Of a stretch of 64,000 nucleotides of DNA, positions 17,746 to 26,283 are shown piece after piece (the first letter of the stretch is position 1; each line of letters begins with the position of its first letter). The notes under the pieces are model-generated. The model was not told the DNA's origin, searched no databases, and saw only the letters and a list, made by a program, of their open reading frames with translations. Location of the stretch: NCBI GenBank assembly GCA_964532385.1, contig CAZHHW010000002.1, positions 1-64,000 on the forward strand, read 5' to 3'. The translations under genes and the position numbers were made by a program. Source of the stretch: UBA6921 sp964532385. Lineage in GTDB: Bacteria; Pseudomonadota; Gammaproteobacteria; SG8-11.

Positions 17746-17838
17746 GCACCGGGGATAATCGAGACCGTGCCCCGGCATGAAGTTTCCGTCTGTGCTACAT
17801 ATAATGCTGGGCTGCGGTCATCACTCACACACAAACAA

Positions 17839-19002
17839 ATGGATTCAACTATGCGTTTGACTCATACCTTGTATTCAACCTGGTTTGCCTGCGCGTTGCC
17901 GTTGTTGGTTGGCACCTCCGCCCTGGCCGCCGAACCCGATGCCGGCAGCGCGGCCGACCGGGCTGAAATCATCAGCATCGACACACCCGAAGCCATGGAA
18001 ATGGGTCAGAGCTACACTGTCACGGTGAAAGTCAAAAACACCGGCGGCAATACTTGGACGCGTGCGCAGAGTTATGCGCTGGCGGCACGGCATCGCAACT
18101 GGTCGGTACAGCGCGTGGAACTGGAAAATAATGAGAAAATCGCACCCGGCGATGTTGCCACTTTCAAATTTCGCGTGACCGCGCCGCAGCAATCCGGCTC
18201 CCACGATTTTCAATGGCAAATGCAGCATGACGATCGTTTTTTCGGCCCGCCCACGCCGGAGCACCGGGTGGTGGTCGAAGGCGGATCGAACCGGGTTAAA
18301 TTCATCTCGCAAGTGGTGCCGTCGGCCATGAATATTGGCGGCGAATATACCGTGATGGTGCAATTCAAAAATCTGGGTAAAACCACTTGGTCGAACGCCA
18401 ACGGCTTCATGCTGGTGTCGCAAACTCCACCTAATAATCGCAGCTGGGGCACCGACCGCGTCAAGCTCGACAGTGCCGTGCCGCCGGGCGAAGTCGCAAC
18501 TATCCGTTTTAAAATCACCGCCCCGTTGAAGGCCGGAGAATACGACTTTCAATGGCAGCTTTATCAGGACAAATTAGGCTTTTTCGGTGAGCGCACGCCA
18601 AATCAACGCGTGATCGTGGGCGGTGCGGGCCGTGGTAACGATGCGGAATTCGTACTTCAGGAAATGCCCGGTCTGGTCAATGAACCTACCCCATACGCGG
18701 TATTAACGGCCGGCCGCAGTTTCCCGGTGAAAGTCATGTTCAAGAACACTGGCACCATCGTGTGGAAGCCGGGCCAGTACCGGCTGACTTCGCAAAAACC
18801 GGCCAACAATCTCACCTGGCTGCTTGACCGCGTCGAACTCAATCCGAAAGAAGAAGTGAAACCGGGTGAGTTTAAAACATTTTCATTTAATGCCGTGGCC
18901 CCTTCTCAACCGGGTATTTATGACTTTGAATGGCAAATGTTCCAGGACGGCATCGGCACGTTCGGTAAGCCGTCGCAAACGGTAAAAATCACCGTGCGTT
19001 AA
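17839..19002 (+). CDS. Secreted protein with three NBR1-like Ig domains
   Basis: 387 residues from ATG 17839 (Met 4 codons later also possible; no clear ribosome-binding site for either). A signal peptide ends near GTSALAAEP. The mature protein is three tandem copies of one beta-sandwich domain of about 110-120 residues. Each has a marker pair such as KNTGGNTWT, KNLGKTTWS or KNTGTIVWK and a later DFQWQM/DFQWQL/DFEWQM strand followed by FFG or TFG. This is the signature of the NBR1-type Ig-like (four-tryptophan) domain found in bacterial surface proteins. No enzyme domain is attached, so a carbohydrate- or protein-binding role outside the cytoplasm is likely. Its stop overlaps the converging Sel1 gene. 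Confidence 0.85.
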   Translation: MDSTMRLTHTLYSTWFACALPLLVGTSALAAEPDAGSAADRAEIISIDTPEAMEMGQSYTVTVKVKNTGGNTWTRAQSYALAARHRNWSVQRVELENNEKIAPGDVATFKFRVTAPQQSGSHDFQWQMQHDDRFFGPPTPEHRVVVEGGSNRVKFISQVVPSAMNIGGEYTVMVQFKNLGKTTWSNANGFMLVSQTPPNNRSWGTDRVKLDSAVPPGEVATIRFKITAPLKAGEYDFQWQLYQDKLGFFGERTPNQRVIVGGAGRGNDAEFVLQEMPGLVNEPTPYAVLTAGRSFPVKVMFKNTGTIVWKPGQYRLTSQKPANNLTWLLDRVELNPKEEVKPGEFKTFSFNAVAPSQPGIYDFEWQMFQDGIGTFGKPSQTVKITVR

Positions 19003-20141
19003 TGCGCATCGGCCGCCAAATACTCCTTCGCTTTGGGATGCCCTTGCTGCGCGGCCGCACTGTACCAGCGGCGCGCCTCGGCTGAATTGTTGCGCACGCC
19101 GCTGCCGGTGCGATAAAGATTTCCCAGCATGTATTGCGCCTGCGCGTTGCCTCGCCGGGCGGCGCGTAGATACCACTGAAAGGCCGCGGCCGCATCCTGT
19201 TGCAACTCCACACCGCGCAAATTCATATCGGCTAACTCAAGTTGCGCTCCGATGTGATCTTGCTCGGCGGCGCGCTGCAGCCATTCAATGCCGCGCGTAA
19301 AGTCTTTGCGCACCGCCTCACCGCGAATAAACAGCAAGCCTAATTCAAATTGCGCATCCAGATCGCCATTTACGGCGGCCCGATAGACCGGCAAGGTCTC
19401 CGATGATTTAAAGGTTTTTTCAACATTGGAGGTTGCACCGGCTTCGCCGCGAATAATGTCTTGCAGAGCCACCTTGGCCTTGATGTGGCCTTGAGCCGCG
19501 GCTTTACCCAGCCACTGTTTGGCGCGCAGCGGATCGCGCGGCACGTGGCTTCCCTCTTTATAAAAAATCCCGACTTCGTACTGTGCCTCGGCATGCTGTT
19601 GTTCCGCGGCACGTGTAAGCCACACCAGGGCCTGTGCCGGATTGACTGCCTGCGGTACCTTGCCGGTGAGATACTGCTTACCTAGTTGGTACTGTGCCGC
19701 GGCATCGCCGCCTTTGGCCGACGCATTTAAGCGATCGAACTCGCGCACCTGTTGCGCGTGATTGAGCTCATCGTAAGCGGTTTGCGCTTCCGCAAGACCC
19801 GACCCCGCTGCCACACGTAGCCAGCGTAGCGCCAGGTCCAGGTTCTTGGGCACACCGGTGCCGTCACGGTACATTAAACCCAGTTGATACTCGGCCCGCA
19901 GATGTCCGCCGTCGACCGCTTTCCGCAGCCATTTGAGCGCCACCCCCAAGTCTCTCGCCACGTATTCGCCGTTGATGTATTTCATTGCCAGCGCATATTG
20001 AGCGTCGAGATTGCCTTCTTGCGCCTGTTGGCGTTGCACTTCGTAGGGAGGGGGGGCGGGTACCGAATCTTGCGTTTCAATAGCGCTGGCAAATTCGCAA
20101 TATATAAGCATTCCGCATGCAATGGTTTTGATTACACTCAT
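18999..20141 (-). CDS. Secreted Sel1-like repeat protein
   Basis: 380 residues from ATG 20141 with AGAGG nine bases before it; a GTG at 20147 is less likely. A signal peptide (IKTIACGMLIYCEFASA) is followed by seven clear Sel1-type repeats of about 36 residues (AQYALAMKYINGEYVARD, AEYQLGLMYRDGTGVPKN, AQYMLGNLYRTGSGVRNN and others) and one degenerate copy in the middle. Sel1 repeats form an alpha-alpha superhelix for protein-protein contacts. The protein is periplasmic by prediction. It is divergently transcribed from the ATP-grasp gene with an 89-bp intergenic region. Partners are not evident. Confidence 0.9.
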   Translation of the reverse strand: MSVIKTIACGMLIYCEFASAIETQDSVPAPPPYEVQRQQAQEGNLDAQYALAMKYINGEYVARDLGVALKWLRKAVDGGHLRAEYQLGLMYRDGTGVPKNLDLALRWLRVAAGSGLAEAQTAYDELNHAQQVREFDRLNASAKGGDAAAQYQLGKQYLTGKVPQAVNPAQALVWLTRAAEQQHAEAQYEVGIFYKEGSHVPRDPLRAKQWLGKAAAQGHIKAKVALQDIIRGEAGATSNVEKTFKSSETLPVYRAAVNGDLDAQFELGLLFIRGEAVRKDFTRGIEWLQRAAEQDHIGAQLELADMNLRGVELQQDAAAAFQWYLRAARRGNAQAQYMLGNLYRTGSGVRNNSAEARRWYSAAAQQGHPKAKEYLAADAH

Positions 20142-20230
20142 AACCACACACCTCTGTTTAGGCCATTACGCACTTCAGACCTGGCGATAAATATTTCTGC
20201 CGCATAACCGCATGATAGGATGCCCGTCCC

Positions 20231-21535
20231 GTGAAGTCTTTGAATCCATCCACAGTGGCGACGTTGGCTGCCCCAGCCGTTGAGCCTCAAAAGGCCCGTG
20301 TACTGGTGATTGCTCCCCATGGCAGTTACCGCACCGCGCCGTTTGTTGCTGCCGCCCAGCGGGTTAATGCCGAGGCATTTATCGTGTCTCACGGCAAATA
20401 CGCTTTGACCGGCGCCTGCGCCCAGGGCCTGCACGTGGATTTCGACCAGCTCGACGCGGCGCTTGCGGCGATTCTTCACGAACATCGACAGCATGCGTTT
20501 CGCGCCGTGCTGGGTACCGACGATGCCACCATCGAACTTGCATCCCGGGTTGCGCAAACCCTGGGGCTTGCGCACAACGATCCGTCCGCCGCGCGCATTT
20601 CCAGGCGCAAAGACCTGGCGCGTGCCTGCTTGTATCGGGCTGGCGTGCAGGTACCTAACCACCGCCGCATTGATCTGACCCAACCTTTGGAAGCACAAGC
20701 GGCGGAGGTTCATTACCCCTGTGTGATAAAGCCCTTGGCGTTGTCCGCCAGCCGGGGAGTGATTCGCGCCGACACTGCGGATGAATTCATGCGTGCCTGC
20801 CGGCGTAGCGCCGCACTGGTACGCGAAACCGAAAATGAAGACGAACGCACTACGCTGCTGGCGGAGGATTTTATTCCCGGTGTGGAAGTTGCCATGGAAG
20901 GCTTGTTGACTCACGGCGCCTTGCAACTGCTGGCGCTCTTCGACAAACCCGATCCGCTCGACGGTCCGTTCTTTGAAGAAACGTATTACATCACGCCCTC
21001 CCGTCTGCCCCCGGAAGTGCAACGGAATATTTTAAATTGTGTGCAAGCGGCCTGCGCCGCGTATGGCTTGCGCGAAGGGCCGGTGCATGCCGAGTGTCGC
21101 GTCAACGTGCACGGCGTGTGGATTCTGGAAGTGGCATCGCGCACCATTGGCGGCCTGTGCGGCCGCCTGCTGCGTTTTGGCACCGGCTTCAGTCTGGAAG
21201 AAATCGTCATCGCGCACGCATTGGGTCAACCCATCGACATGCAAATGAGTGGTGGCGCGGGCGGGGTGTTAATGATCCCGGTGCGCCAGGGCGGCATTTT
21301 ACGGCGCGTCGAAGGCGTGTTGGCCGCGCAAAAAATCGAGTTTATCGAAGAAGTCACCATCCAGATGCGCGAAGGCCACGAATTGGTACCGTGGCCGGAG
21401 GGGTCAAGTTATCTCGGCTTTATTTTTGCGCGCGCACCCACGCCGGATCAAGCCGAAACCGCGCTGCGCGCCGCGCATGCGTGTTTGAATATCATTACTG
21501 CGCCGGTGTGGCATGGCGTGGACCAAAGAACTTAG
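20231..21535 (+). CDS. ATP-grasp ligase paired with a CCAEP-tail radical SAM protein
   Basis: 434 residues. An N-terminal Rossmann-like lobe (ARVLVIAPHGSYRTAPFVAA) is followed by an ATP-grasp fold: ARISRRKDLARACLYRAGV (start of the subdomain), YPCVIKPLALSASRGV (lysine strand), LLAEDFIPGVEVAMEGLL, and the metal-binding HAECRVNVHGVWILEVASR. The pattern is that of L-amino-acid ligase-type ATP-grasp enzymes, which join a carboxylate to an amine through an acyl phosphate. The next gene starts 11 bp after its stop, so both act in one pathway. The product may be a small peptide or amino-acid derivative, but nothing identifies it. Confidence 0.85.
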   Translation: MKSLNPSTVATLAAPAVEPQKARVLVIAPHGSYRTAPFVAAAQRVNAEAFIVSHGKYALTGACAQGLHVDFDQLDAALAAILHEHRQHAFRAVLGTDDATIELASRVAQTLGLAHNDPSAARISRRKDLARACLYRAGVQVPNHRRIDLTQPLEAQAAEVHYPCVIKPLALSASRGVIRADTADEFMRACRRSAALVRETENEDERTTLLAEDFIPGVEVAMEGLLTHGALQLLALFDKPDPLDGPFFEETYYITPSRLPPEVQRNILNCVQAACAAYGLREGPVHAECRVNVHGVWILEVASRTIGGLCGRLLRFGTGFSLEEIVIAHALGQPIDMQMSGGAGGVLMIPVRQGGILRRVEGVLAAQKIEFIEEVTIQMREGHELVPWPEGSSYLGFIFARAPTPDQAETALRAAHACLNIITAPVWHGVDQRT

Positions 21536-21545
21536 AGGCGTATGC

Positions 21546-22961
21546 ATGAAAGTCGTCCTGATCAATCCCTATGAACTTGGCCGCCAACCGTTCGGCCTGG
21601 CCGAACCCTCCGCGTGGCTGAAACGCGCCGGCTGTGAGGTGCACTGTCTTGACCTCTCGCTGCAAATGCTCGAGGCCGAAGTGCTGGCGGGCGCGGATCT
21701 GGTCGCGATCTACGTCGCCATGCATACGGCCACGCGTATCGCAGTCGCCGCGTTGCCACGCATTAAGCAGCTCGCGCCGCACGCGCATCTGTGCGTGTAC
21801 GGACTGTATGCCCCGATGAATGAAGCCATGTTGCGCGGCCTGGATGTCGAAACCGTCCTGGGCGGCGAGGTGGAACCGGCCTTGCTGTCATTAGTGCAGC
21901 GTCTGCGGAATAACGCACGGGATTCACACGGTCTGGTGCAATCCAAAAATGTCCAAACCGAACCTGTCGTCAGTCTGGCAAAAATCGATTTCATCATGCC
22001 CGACCGCTCCGGCCTGCCCGAGCTCGCACGTTATGCGCATCTGCTGATTGGGGAAAACGAAACCCGGGTGGTAGGTTTCGCCGAAGGCTCGCGCGGCTGC
22101 AAACACATGTGCCGTCACTGCCCGGTGGTGCCGGTGTATCAGGGAAAATTCCGCATTCTGCCCGTGGACGTGGTCATGCAGGATATCCGTCAACAAGTGG
22201 CTCTTGGCGCCCGGCACATTTCATTCGGCGATCCGGATTTTCTGAATGGACCGACGCATGCGCAAAAGTTGATGCGCGCCTTGCATGCCGAATTTCCAGA
22301 GGTGACTTACGACGCCACCATTAAAATCCAGCACCTGCTCGCCCATGCTGAATTGTTGCCGCTCCTGAAAGAAACCGGCTGTCTGTTCATCACGGCGGCG
22401 GTCGAGGCCGTGGATGATCAAATCCTGGAATACCTCGACAAAAACCACACCAATGCCGACTTCGGCCGCGCCGTGCAGCTGGTGCGCGCCGCGGGTATCG
22501 CGCTGGCGCCGACCTTCGTGCCGTTTACGCCCTGGACCACATTGGAAGGCTACATCGCGCTGCTGACACGCCTGGTCGAACTGGAATTAATCGAGAGTGT
22601 GCCGCCGGTTCAGCTTTCGATCCGCCTGTTGGTGCCGCAAGGTTCCGAGTTACTTAAATTGCCCGGATTCATCGAGCATCTGGATGCTTTCGATCCCGCC
22701 TTGCTGGGTTATCCATGGCGTCATGCGGATGCGCGCGTCGACGCATTGCATAAGGCGATTCAGGCCTGGGTAATGGAGGCGGAGAGTAACAATACGCCGC
22801 GCGGCGAAATTTTTTCCCATATCTGGAATCTGACCCATGCAGCTGCGGAACGCGCTGCGCCGCCTTTAATGGCCGGTCATTCGCTGCCCCGGGGGCCGCG
22901 TTTATCGGAACCCTGGTATTGTTGTGCCGAGCCTACCGATCAGCAATTACAAAGTTTTTAG
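21546..22961 (+). CDS. B12-binding-type radical SAM protein with CCAEP tail
   Basis: 471 residues from ATG 21546, preceded by TTAGAGGCG. The N-terminal part resembles a cobalamin-binding Rossmann domain (VLINPYELGRQPFGLAEPSA), without a strict DxHxxG motif. The radical SAM cluster site is GCKHMCRHCPV (CxxxCxxC), followed by FGDPDFLNGPTHA and a TIM-barrel pattern. The C-terminus ends WYCCAEPTDQQLQSF. The CCAEP stretch is the cysteine form of the CUAEP/CCAEP tail in which some members carry selenocysteine; both codons here are TGT, so this is the Cys form. It is always expected beside an ATP-grasp partner, as found here. Confidence 0.88.
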   Translation: MKVVLINPYELGRQPFGLAEPSAWLKRAGCEVHCLDLSLQMLEAEVLAGADLVAIYVAMHTATRIAVAALPRIKQLAPHAHLCVYGLYAPMNEAMLRGLDVETVLGGEVEPALLSLVQRLRNNARDSHGLVQSKNVQTEPVVSLAKIDFIMPDRSGLPELARYAHLLIGENETRVVGFAEGSRGCKHMCRHCPVVPVYQGKFRILPVDVVMQDIRQQVALGARHISFGDPDFLNGPTHAQKLMRALHAEFPEVTYDATIKIQHLLAHAELLPLLKETGCLFITAAVEAVDDQILEYLDKNHTNADFGRAVQLVRAAGIALAPTFVPFTPWTTLEGYIALLTRLVELELIESVPPVQLSIRLLVPQGSELLKLPGFIEHLDAFDPALLGYPWRHADARVDALHKAIQAWVMEAESNNTPRGEIFSHIWNLTHAAAERAAPPLMAGHSLPRGPRLSEPWYCCAEPTDQQLQSF

Positions 22962-22974
22962 CGCTCCGCTCCGA

Positions 22975-23391
22975 TCAGGCGGACAGGTCCGGAAACAGAT
23001 GTGCGTATTTTGCGATCCATTCCAAAGCAGCCTCTTCGCCATTCAGACGCCGCCCTTCGGTTTTGAGCACCTCCCGCTTGTAATGCTCGATATGACAGAC
23101 CTGCTCGACCATGCGCGTGAGGAAAAACTGTTCGTGGTCGATTAATTGCACGCCGATGTCGTAGCCCATGCCGCTGCGCCTGCACCATGCGACTTGACCA
23201 TGCGCCTCGAAACCCTGACTAATCGACGGCACCCGAATGGTAACTGCGCTTCTCAACGGCAAAGATGTCTTGGATTGAAACGACAGACCGCCCAGGCTCA
23301 CGTTATTAAGACGCTCGCGTTGTTCAACCAGCACTTCTCCCACATCAAATTCAATGGGAATGTCGGAGGGATGGCGAATGAATTTGCGCAT
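22975..23391 (-). CDS. PilZ-domain protein
   Basis: 138 residues. An N-terminal RKFIRHPSDIPIEF segment stands where the RxxxR c-di-GMP motif is expected, and NVSLGGLSF fits the second (D/N)xSxxG motif; GYDIGVQL follows in the last beta strands. A C-terminal helical extension of about 45 residues follows. It probably binds cyclic di-GMP or a protein partner in motility or surface control. It is a single minus-strand gene directly after the converging radical SAM gene. Confidence 0.85.
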   Translation of the reverse strand: MRKFIRHPSDIPIEFDVGEVLVEQRERLNNVSLGGLSFQSKTSLPLRSAVTIRVPSISQGFEAHGQVAWCRRSGMGYDIGVQLIDHEQFFLTRMVEQVCHIEHYKREVLKTEGRRLNGEEAALEWIAKYAHLFPDLSA

Positions 23392-23499
23392 CTTTCACCC
23401 TGTGCCTATAGGTAAAGAGGATGGTGCCTTGTTTAACTGTAACTAACCCTTATGAAATTACCAGTGCATACGCAGTAACAATTGTTCACATAGCATTTT

Positions 23500-23528
23500 T
23501 TGCAAATTGTCTTTCAGCCGACTATATT
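23500..23528 (+). promoter_or_regulatory. Sigma-70 promoter of a predicted small RNA
   Basis: TTGCAA at 23500-23505, a 17-bp spacer and TATATT at 23523-23528, with the expected start near the A at 23535. No open reading frame follows; the next elements are RNA hairpins and a terminator. Confidence 0.6.
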
Positions 23529-23534
23529 TTCAAC

Positions 23535-23647
23535 AGCCGCAAGGCTGGCTGCGCGGTACGACCCTTCCAACGGCCCCCCAGCTGAAAGTTGTATCGCGCA
23601 GTCGCTGTTGACCCAATTGAGCCCGCTTTCGAGCGGGCTTTTTTTAT
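23535..23647 (+). ncRNA. Predicted structured small RNA
   Basis: About 110 nt between a good promoter and a strong terminator, in a 373-bp region without genes. The 5' end forms CAGCC-GCAA-GGCTG, a hairpin with a GNRA tetraloop. CTGCGCGGTAC (23549-23559) pairs with GTATCGCGCAG (23591-23601) over 11 bp with one G-U, enclosing a 31-nt loop rich in CCCC. A 3' terminator hairpin follows at 23620-23639. This is not a match to tRNA, 5S, 6S, SRP or tmRNA as I recognise them. The C-rich enclosed loop could be an antisense contact site. The combination of promoter, nested structure and terminator is the evidence; no family is assigned. Confidence 0.55.
23620..23647 (+). terminator. Intrinsic terminator of the predicted small RNA
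   Basis: AGCCCGCT-TTCG-AGCGGGCT forms a perfect 8-bp stem with a UUCG-type loop, then TTTTTTTATT on the plus strand. No plus-strand gene ends nearby, so it points to an RNA. Confidence 0.88.
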
Positions 23648-23764
23648 TCCAGATCATCGTCACAATCACCTCACAAAATCATGGCTATTAACAGGCTCTG
23701 GCGAGACCTGGTGACGGATCTCGACTATAGGTTTTAGACATCTTGAGCAAGAAAGTTCGCGCGT

Positions 23765-24397
23765 TTAGCTTTTGAGTTGTAGCAGGATTGAATTGTAATT
23801 ATTTTGCTTAAGCTTGCTGCGAGTACGATTGGCGCGGTCAAGATCCTCGAACGGCCCAACGCGCACACGGTGAAAACTATCGCTATCGCCAATGCGCACC
23901 ACCTGGACTGAAGACTCTATCCCCAATAATGCCAAAGCGGCGCGTAAACGATCCGCTTCTTCGGCTTTTTTAAATGCGCCCACCTGGACAATGTAATTAC
24001 CTTTTTTGTTTGCTGGGGATGTATTTGCACTCGCGGACGTATTTGCACTAACTGCGGGAGATACCACATTCGCGGGCACACGCTGTTTGGCCGGCTCAGG
24101 CTTTGACTTCACTGATTTAGTGTCTTTAATCTCCTGGTCCTGAATAACGACTTCCTGCTCGGGAAGAATCGTATAAAAGTCAAAACGTGGCGGCTGTACG
24201 GCAGTATCCTTGGCATCCGCCGCCGGAGCTGAAGCGGTGCTCGGGGCAATAACCTGATGCACGTTTTCGCTTTGTTGCCTTAAATACAGCAATAACGCCG
24301 CCACTAAACCAATGGCCAGTCCAGCCATAAACGTCAGCCAGCCGGGTATTTTGGTCTTGGGCTTGTATGCCGCGTTGCGTTTATAGTCGTGTGCCAA
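23765..24397 (-). CDS. SPOR-domain membrane protein downstream of argS
   Basis: About 210 residues if the TTG at 24397 is the start (GAGG about 12 nt before, immediately after the argS stop); the longer ATG frame would run deep into argS. A short cytoplasmic N-terminus (AHDYKRNAAYKPKTK) is followed by one membrane helix (LTFMAGLAIGLVAALLLYL), a long Pro/Ala/Ser linker and a C-terminal SPOR domain (YIVQVGAFKKAEEADRLRAAL ... FHRVRVGPFEDLDRANRTRSKL). SPOR domains bind denuded septal peptidoglycan. The layout is that of FtsN-like division proteins, which often follow argS. The argS linkage and topology support an FtsN-type role. Confidence 0.85.
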   Translation of the reverse strand: MAHDYKRNAAYKPKTKIPGWLTFMAGLAIGLVAALLLYLRQQSENVHQVIAPSTASAPAADAKDTAVQPPRFDFYTILPEQEVVIQDQEIKDTKSVKSKPEPAKQRVPANVVSPAVSANTSASANTSPANKKGNYIVQVGAFKKAEEADRLRAALALLGIESSVQVVRIGDSDSFHRVRVGPFEDLDRANRTRSKLKQNNYNSILLQLKS

Positions 24398-24398
24398 G

Positions 24399-26168
24399 CT
24401 ACATAACCTCAGGGGCGGACACGCCCAATAAATGCAAGCCGTTATATACGACACGTTGTACCGCCAGTGTCAACGAAAGACGCGCATCCCGCAGAGCGGC
24501 ATCCGGCACCAAAAACTGGTGTGAGTTGTAATAGGCGTGGAAATCGTTGGCCAGATCGCGCAGGTAATGCGCCAATTGATGCGGTTCATATTGCAGCGCC
24601 GCCGTTTCAACCACCTCGGCGAAACGCCCCAAATTCCGCAGCAAGGTTTGTTCGTGTTCTTCCGTCAGTAAATGCAGATTTTGCATGCCGTGCGCGCGGT
24701 TATAAGTCCAGCCTTTTTCCGCCAATTGGCGCAGCACGCTGCACACGCGCGCATGCGCATATTGAATGTAGTACACCGGATTATCGGCACTCTGCGACTT
24801 GGCCAGGTCCAGATCGAAATCCAAATGTTGTTCGGATTTTCGCATCACGTAGAAGAAGCGGGCGGCATCGTTACCGACTTCCTTGCGTAATTCGCGCAAA
24901 GTCACAAACTGGCCGGCCCTTGTCGACATCTGCGCCTTCTCGCCGCCGCGGTACAAAATAGCAAACTGCACCAGCAATACATCGAGCTTGCCGGGGTCAT
25001 CACCCAGCGCCTGCATCGCCGCCTTGATACGAGGCACGTAACCATGGTGATCCGCACCCCACACATCGACGACGCGCGCGAAGCCGCGCTCCAGTTTGTC
25101 CGCGTGGTAGGCGATGTCGGAGGCGAAATAAGTTTCCTGTCCGTTTTCACGCACCAGCACGCGGTCTTTTTCATCGCCGAAATCCATCGAGCGAAACCAG
25201 AGGGCGCCGTTTTTTTCATACACGTAATTACGCTCGCGCAGGCGCGAGATGGTTTTTTTGACTGCGCCGTTTTCGAACAAGGTGCGTTCTGAAAACCAGT
25301 TTTGGTACACCACGCCGAATTCTTCCAGATCGCCGCGGATATCGGTCAACATCGCATTCAGGCCGGCGTCGAACACGATGCGGTAATCCTGTTTGCCGAG
25401 CAATTGTTTAGCGCGCGCGATCAAGCCGTCGACGTGCGCATCTTTGTCGCCACTGCCATCCTCCTGTTCATCCAGGGGTTGGTCCTTGAACACCACTGCC
25501 GCAGGATGCTGGAACTTGGCACCCTGCGTGCGCCGCAGGCTCGCGGCAATATCGTAGACGTAATCCCCCTTATAACCGTTACGTGGAAAATTAAAAATCT
25601 CGCCGCCCAGTTCAAGGTAACGCAGCCATACGCTGGCGCACAAAATATCCATTTGCCGCCCGGCGTCGTTGATGTAGTACTCGCGATGAACTTTGAAGCC
25701 GATGGCGGCGAGTAAATCAGCAACCACTGCCCCATACGCCGCACCGCGCCCGTGACCGACGTGCAAGGGTCCGTTGGGGTTGGCCGACACAAATTCGACC
25801 ATGACATGCCGGCTGTCGCCGATACCCGAATGACCGTAGGCTTCGCCCGCGTCAAATATGTCGCCAATGACATCGCGATAAGCTTTGGCGGTGAGATGGA
25901 AATTTATAAAGCCGGGGCCGGCAATCTCGACCTTGGCGATTTTGTCCGAAATTTTCGGCAACCGCGCCACGATGAGCTCCGCCACTTCGCGTGGTTTGCG
26001 GCGTGCCGCCTTGGCCCACAGCATGGCAAGATTGCTGGAAAAATCTCCGTGTTGAATATCGCGGGTGCGCTCCAGTTGCACGGCAGGAGCACCCGCGATA
26101 GGCAGGGTATTGTCATTTTGTAATGCGGTGATGGCGGATTGCAGCAGTTCGAGGAGATGTCGTTTCAT
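24399..26168 (-). CDS. argS: Arginyl-tRNA synthetase
   Basis: 589 residues, normal for ArgRS, a class I enzyme charging tRNA-Arg in the cytoplasm. The N-terminal tRNA-recognition domain (residues 1-110) is followed by the HIGH-type motif in NPNGPLHVGHGRGAAYG, the catalytic Rossmann fold (DVWGADHHGYVPRIKAA), a KMSKS-region substitute (KAQMSTRAGQFVTL) and the anticodon-binding domain ending in RVVYNGLHLLGVSAPEVM. It forms an operon with the SPOR-domain gene, whose start lies just past the argS stop. Confidence 0.97.
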   Translation of the reverse strand: MKRHLLELLQSAITALQNDNTLPIAGAPAVQLERTRDIQHGDFSSNLAMLWAKAARRKPREVAELIVARLPKISDKIAKVEIAGPGFINFHLTAKAYRDVIGDIFDAGEAYGHSGIGDSRHVMVEFVSANPNGPLHVGHGRGAAYGAVVADLLAAIGFKVHREYYINDAGRQMDILCASVWLRYLELGGEIFNFPRNGYKGDYVYDIAASLRRTQGAKFQHPAAVVFKDQPLDEQEDGSGDKDAHVDGLIARAKQLLGKQDYRIVFDAGLNAMLTDIRGDLEEFGVVYQNWFSERTLFENGAVKKTISRLRERNYVYEKNGALWFRSMDFGDEKDRVLVRENGQETYFASDIAYHADKLERGFARVVDVWGADHHGYVPRIKAAMQALGDDPGKLDVLLVQFAILYRGGEKAQMSTRAGQFVTLRELRKEVGNDAARFFYVMRKSEQHLDFDLDLAKSQSADNPVYYIQYAHARVCSVLRQLAEKGWTYNRAHGMQNLHLLTEEHEQTLLRNLGRFAEVVETAALQYEPHQLAHYLRDLANDFHAYYNSHQFLVPDAALRDARLSLTLAVQRVVYNGLHLLGVSAPEVM

Positions 26169-26283
26169 TGCGGGCCGGAGTGACGATGAAGTTGGCGGGA
26201 TTATACGTGATTATAGTCACACGTAAGTATCGCCAACATGCAAGCCACGCGCCTCGCCTGCGCGCGCTTTGCCCTTCATTTAG

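Noticed and set aside
20138..21022. 294-codon minus-strand frame
   Set aside because: Shadow of the ATP-grasp gene; no motif.
23535..23647. Known structural RNA (6S, SRP, tmRNA, 5S)
   Set aside because: The characteristic sequence blocks of these RNAs are missing; only a novel small RNA is supported.
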